Shown: in pieces, positions 62,150 through 64,000 of the stretch
How positions within the stretch are numbered: the first letter of the stretch is position 1
Layout: each line of letters opens with the position of its first letter
Notes under the pieces: model-generated
Told to the model about the DNA's origin: nothing
Database searches by the model: none
The model's input: the letters and a program-made list of their open reading frames with translations, nothing else
Translations under genes and position numbers: made by a program
Source: Bacillus sp. BA3
Lineage (GTDB): Bacteria > Bacillota > Bacilli > Bacillales > DSM-1321
Direction of reading: 5' to 3'
Assembly (NCBI GenBank): GCA_002835675.1
Contig: PIZR01000001.1
Location: forward strand, 298,302 to 362,301
DNA: 64,000 nucleotides

Positions 62150-62967
62150 TTTGCTCATTTCCCGCCATTTCAACTGACGAGAGTTGAGCTCAGTTGTAGA
62201 GTTTGTCTGTTTAGTTTAGCTTTAATACCACTAATTAATGTGCTAAAAAGAATAGTTAGGGAACAAAACATTTTTATGTCATTGAGATTGCGAAGATCTC
62301 CACTTAAATTACCATTAAATGCCTTTTTGTGTTTACTGAAAATCGTTATAAAGAGTACTAATGAGTTTTTCATTATATAGCTATAAATTGATTTTAAACA
62401 ATTCTCGATATCCATAAACAACCAGTTATTTTTTTACCGCTAATGGTCATTATAAATAAAGAAGAAGGGGCTACTGATTACGTATGATTCACATCATATA
62501 GTAAATGAGGTGTTAGTTAAAGACGTTTAACTTAACTACAGGTAGCTTCATTAAAAAATCGATTCGAGCAAGGAGATGGTTCTCTTGCACGTAAAAGCAG
62601 AAAACCCATTCGTTAATTGTCATTTATGCTTTGAAAGTTGATGAAACTTTTAAGATATAGGGGATGGTTGCTTTGGATGGTAACTCTAGTCAGATACCAG
62701 TTCTTACTCTAATGTAGATGAGGTGTTTATCGCAGAGAATTTATGCTGATTCGAAATGAAGCAAACCCCTTTTTCAGGCAGGGTGCAACGTTCCGTTGCA
62801 TCCTGTTTTTATGTATTTTCTTGTTATCCTAGCTTGAGCCATTTTATTTATATCCCTTATACTCGTATGTGTTTTCATTTTACGGTAACCTGTGATGTTA
62901 TACATAAAAGAACTTAATAAGGAAAAGCATACGTGTAACAAGATGATAAAAAAATAATACAATATTA
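62150..62967. other. Gene-poor stretch
   Basis: About 800 bp without a supportable gene. It contains a terminator-like hairpin at 62779-62810 and otherwise only short open frames with no ribosome sites. Confidence 0.5.
62779..62810 (+). terminator. Orphan terminator hairpin
   Basis: CAGGGTGCAACG/CGTTGCATCCTG (one G-U pair), 3-base loop, followed by TTTTT. No intact gene ends upstream, so it may end a lost gene or a small RNA. Confidence 0.6.
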
Positions 62968-63006
62968 TTGAAAAGACATAAATCAAACAAGAAGGATGGG
63001 ATCCTG

Positions 63007-63234
63007 ATGGTTGATGAAAATATACAAAAAAACAAACGGGAACAATGGAAAAAGCAAGTTATGAATAACCTGAAGAGGGAAGCGGTTAAAAATATCATAG
63101 CAGGAATGGGAGACCTAGCAAGATTAGATGCTAAAGTCAATAATACTTACACTGTATACATCAAGGATGGAAGGATGATAAAGCAACCTACAAATGGCAA
63201 GTGTGTTGTCATTAATGGAAAAATCCAAGATTAA
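63007..63234 (+). CDS. Hypothetical small hydrophilic protein
   Basis: 75 aa from ATG 63007, behind GAAGGATGGGA; an in-frame TTG at 62968 would add 13 residues. The sequence starts with a charged helix (NIQKNKREQWKKQVMNNLKR), then ends in short strands (TYTVYIKDGRMIKQ, GKCVVINGKIQD). No signal peptide or membrane segment. I do not recognise the family; the layout suggests a small DNA- or protein-binding factor but nothing proves it. Confidence 0.55.
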   Translation: MVDENIQKNKREQWKKQVMNNLKREAVKNIIAGMGDLARLDAKVNNTYTVYIKDGRMIKQPTNGKCVVINGKIQD

Positions 63235-64000
63235 CTGAGAAGGGTGATGGAAAACAATAAGTGATTTTTGGTGATTTAACTCCAGTACTCTTCTATAACC
63301 AATTTTTATTAAAGAAATAATGAATAGAAATCACTGCGATTTGCCAGGACTGCTACAATTGTTATAGGGCCGATTCCCATTACATTGCGCTCTTTGCTCC
63401 AGCTATATTAAGCACGGTCTGCTTTGCTAGGGCATTAAGAATCACTTTAGCCGTCATTGTTGTTTTGCTGATTTATTTCCCGCCTTTTAGCAGTGGCCGA
63501 GGTGCAGTATTGGAATGCTCTTTGCAATAGTTACGACAACTGTCTGGTATCTATCGGTAATCCATGAGGAAATAGAAAATATTTATATCGGTGCGGTTAC
63601 ACCCTTGTTATCCTCCTGATTAACCATATCATCGGGAAGAATGATTGTGTTCTGCACGAGCAGCAAAAGCAATAAGGAAGGGAAGGTCATCAAACTTGTA
63701 GCTTTGGGGACATAGGGTATATAACAACGATAATATGATATAGAAAGAGGGGGGATATTCCCTCTTTTTTTTTATCAAAAAATCTGCGATTGTATTGAAT
63801 GACATTGTGAGAAACTCAGTATTGAATATGTTTTTTGGAATAAATTCCTTTTTCAACAAATAGTTTGGTCGAATCGAAAATCTTTTTTACCTTTTTATCA
63901 AATAATCTTTTAATAACACATTTGATTTCCATGACAAATGATTTTTTAAAGCATATCTGCAGGATAATACATTCATCGATTCTAGAGGTCCCACGATTAT
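63235..64000. other. Decayed right end with membrane-protein remnants
   Basis: No intact gene. Near 63505-63620 a frame reads GMLFAIVTTTVWYLSVIHEE and ends at a stop after AVTPLLSS, and upstream pieces in other frames are hydrophobic too, as if a membrane-protein gene had several frameshifts. The last 240 bp show only short frames. Confidence 0.35.
63744..63772 (+). terminator. Intrinsic terminator
   Basis: AAAGAGGG/CCCTCTTT stem with an 8-base loop and a T9 tract. It follows the decayed membrane-protein region. Confidence 0.65.

Noticed and set aside
63629..63859. 76-codon minus-strand frame at the right end
   Set aside because: It spans a terminator hairpin and lacks a ribosome site or protein-like pattern.

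Overview
The window looks like chromosomal DNA of a low-GC, spore-forming Gram-positive bacterium of the Bacillaceae (a Bacillus or Peribacillus-like soil species is my guess). Support: A+T-rich intergenic DNA, strong GGAGG-type ribosome binding sites with many GTG/TTG starts, intrinsic terminators, cre-like sites, a YyaC-type spore protein, a TatAd-like TatA and a CstR-type persulfide regulator. I see no rRNA, tRNA, CRISPR array, intact insertion sequence or prophage. The content is almost entirely catabolic.

Region 1 (1-19.6 kb): an acyl-CoA degradation block. A minus-strand sigma-54 activator (CBS pair, two PAS-like regions, AAA+ domain with GAFTGA; cut by the window edge) lies next to two plus-strand gene groups. 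Each group starts behind a near-perfect -24/-12 promoter, and both share an upstream dyad that may be the activator's site. The groups encode two acyl-CoA ligases, two acyl-CoA dehydrogenases, three crotonases, a hotdog thioesterase, two CoA-transferases, an SDR, an HMG-CoA-lyase-like enzyme and a thiolase. The substrate is not evident; the lyase suggests a 3-methyl-branched acid. Decayed DNA separates the groups (7.0-8.9 kb) and follows them (19.6-21.1 kb).

Region 2 (21.2-37.0 kb): an ortho-cleavage (beta-ketoadipate) island. A MerR regulator and a 19-bp-spacer promoter precede an AroY-like UbiD decarboxylase, UbiX, a flavin-binding split-barrel protein, a candidate enol-lactonase, a cyclase-family hydrolase, a carboxymuconolactone-decarboxylase-like protein, 3-oxoacid CoA-transferase A and B, muconate cycloisomerase, a DUF3870 protein, a thiolase, catechol 1,2-dioxygenase, two MFS transporters, an AsbF-like 3-dehydroshikimate dehydratase and an NTF2-like protein. 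Together they predict 3-dehydroshikimate -> protocatechuate -> catechol -> muconate -> beta-ketoadipate -> succinyl-CoA + acetyl-CoA. No recognisable CatC is present. Two genes in the island carry a matching two-hairpin leader with compensatory base changes, which is the most novel-looking signal in the window.

Region 3 (37.2-40.3 kb, minus): an acetolactate-synthase-like ThDP enzyme followed by an aldehyde dehydrogenase. Region 4 (40.7-46.0 kb): a cst-type reactive-sulfur operon: CstR, YdhR-like, DsrE, two rhodaneses, a TusA-rhodanese fusion, a broken DsrE gene, a rhodanese/persulfide-dioxygenase fusion, TusA and a TauE/SafE exporter, with CsoR/CstR-type palindromes at the promoters. Region 5 (46.2-47.9 kb): small uncharacterised genes and debris.

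Region 6 (47.9-58.0 kb): tricarboxylate use. It has two paralogous LysR regulators, two paralogous CitMHS transporters, an AbrB-type membrane protein, a tricarballylate-dehydrogenase-like flavoprotein and a PrpF-family isomerase. One AT-rich operator-like sequence recurs before both transporters and between prpF and its LysR, and both transporters have cre-like sites. Region 7 (58.1-62.0 kb): yyaC, a Tat-exported PhoX-like phosphatase, TatA and a secreted 5'-nucleotidase-like phosphoesterase, a probable phosphate-scavenging set. The right end (62.1-64.0 kb) is mostly non-coding or decayed, with one small gene.
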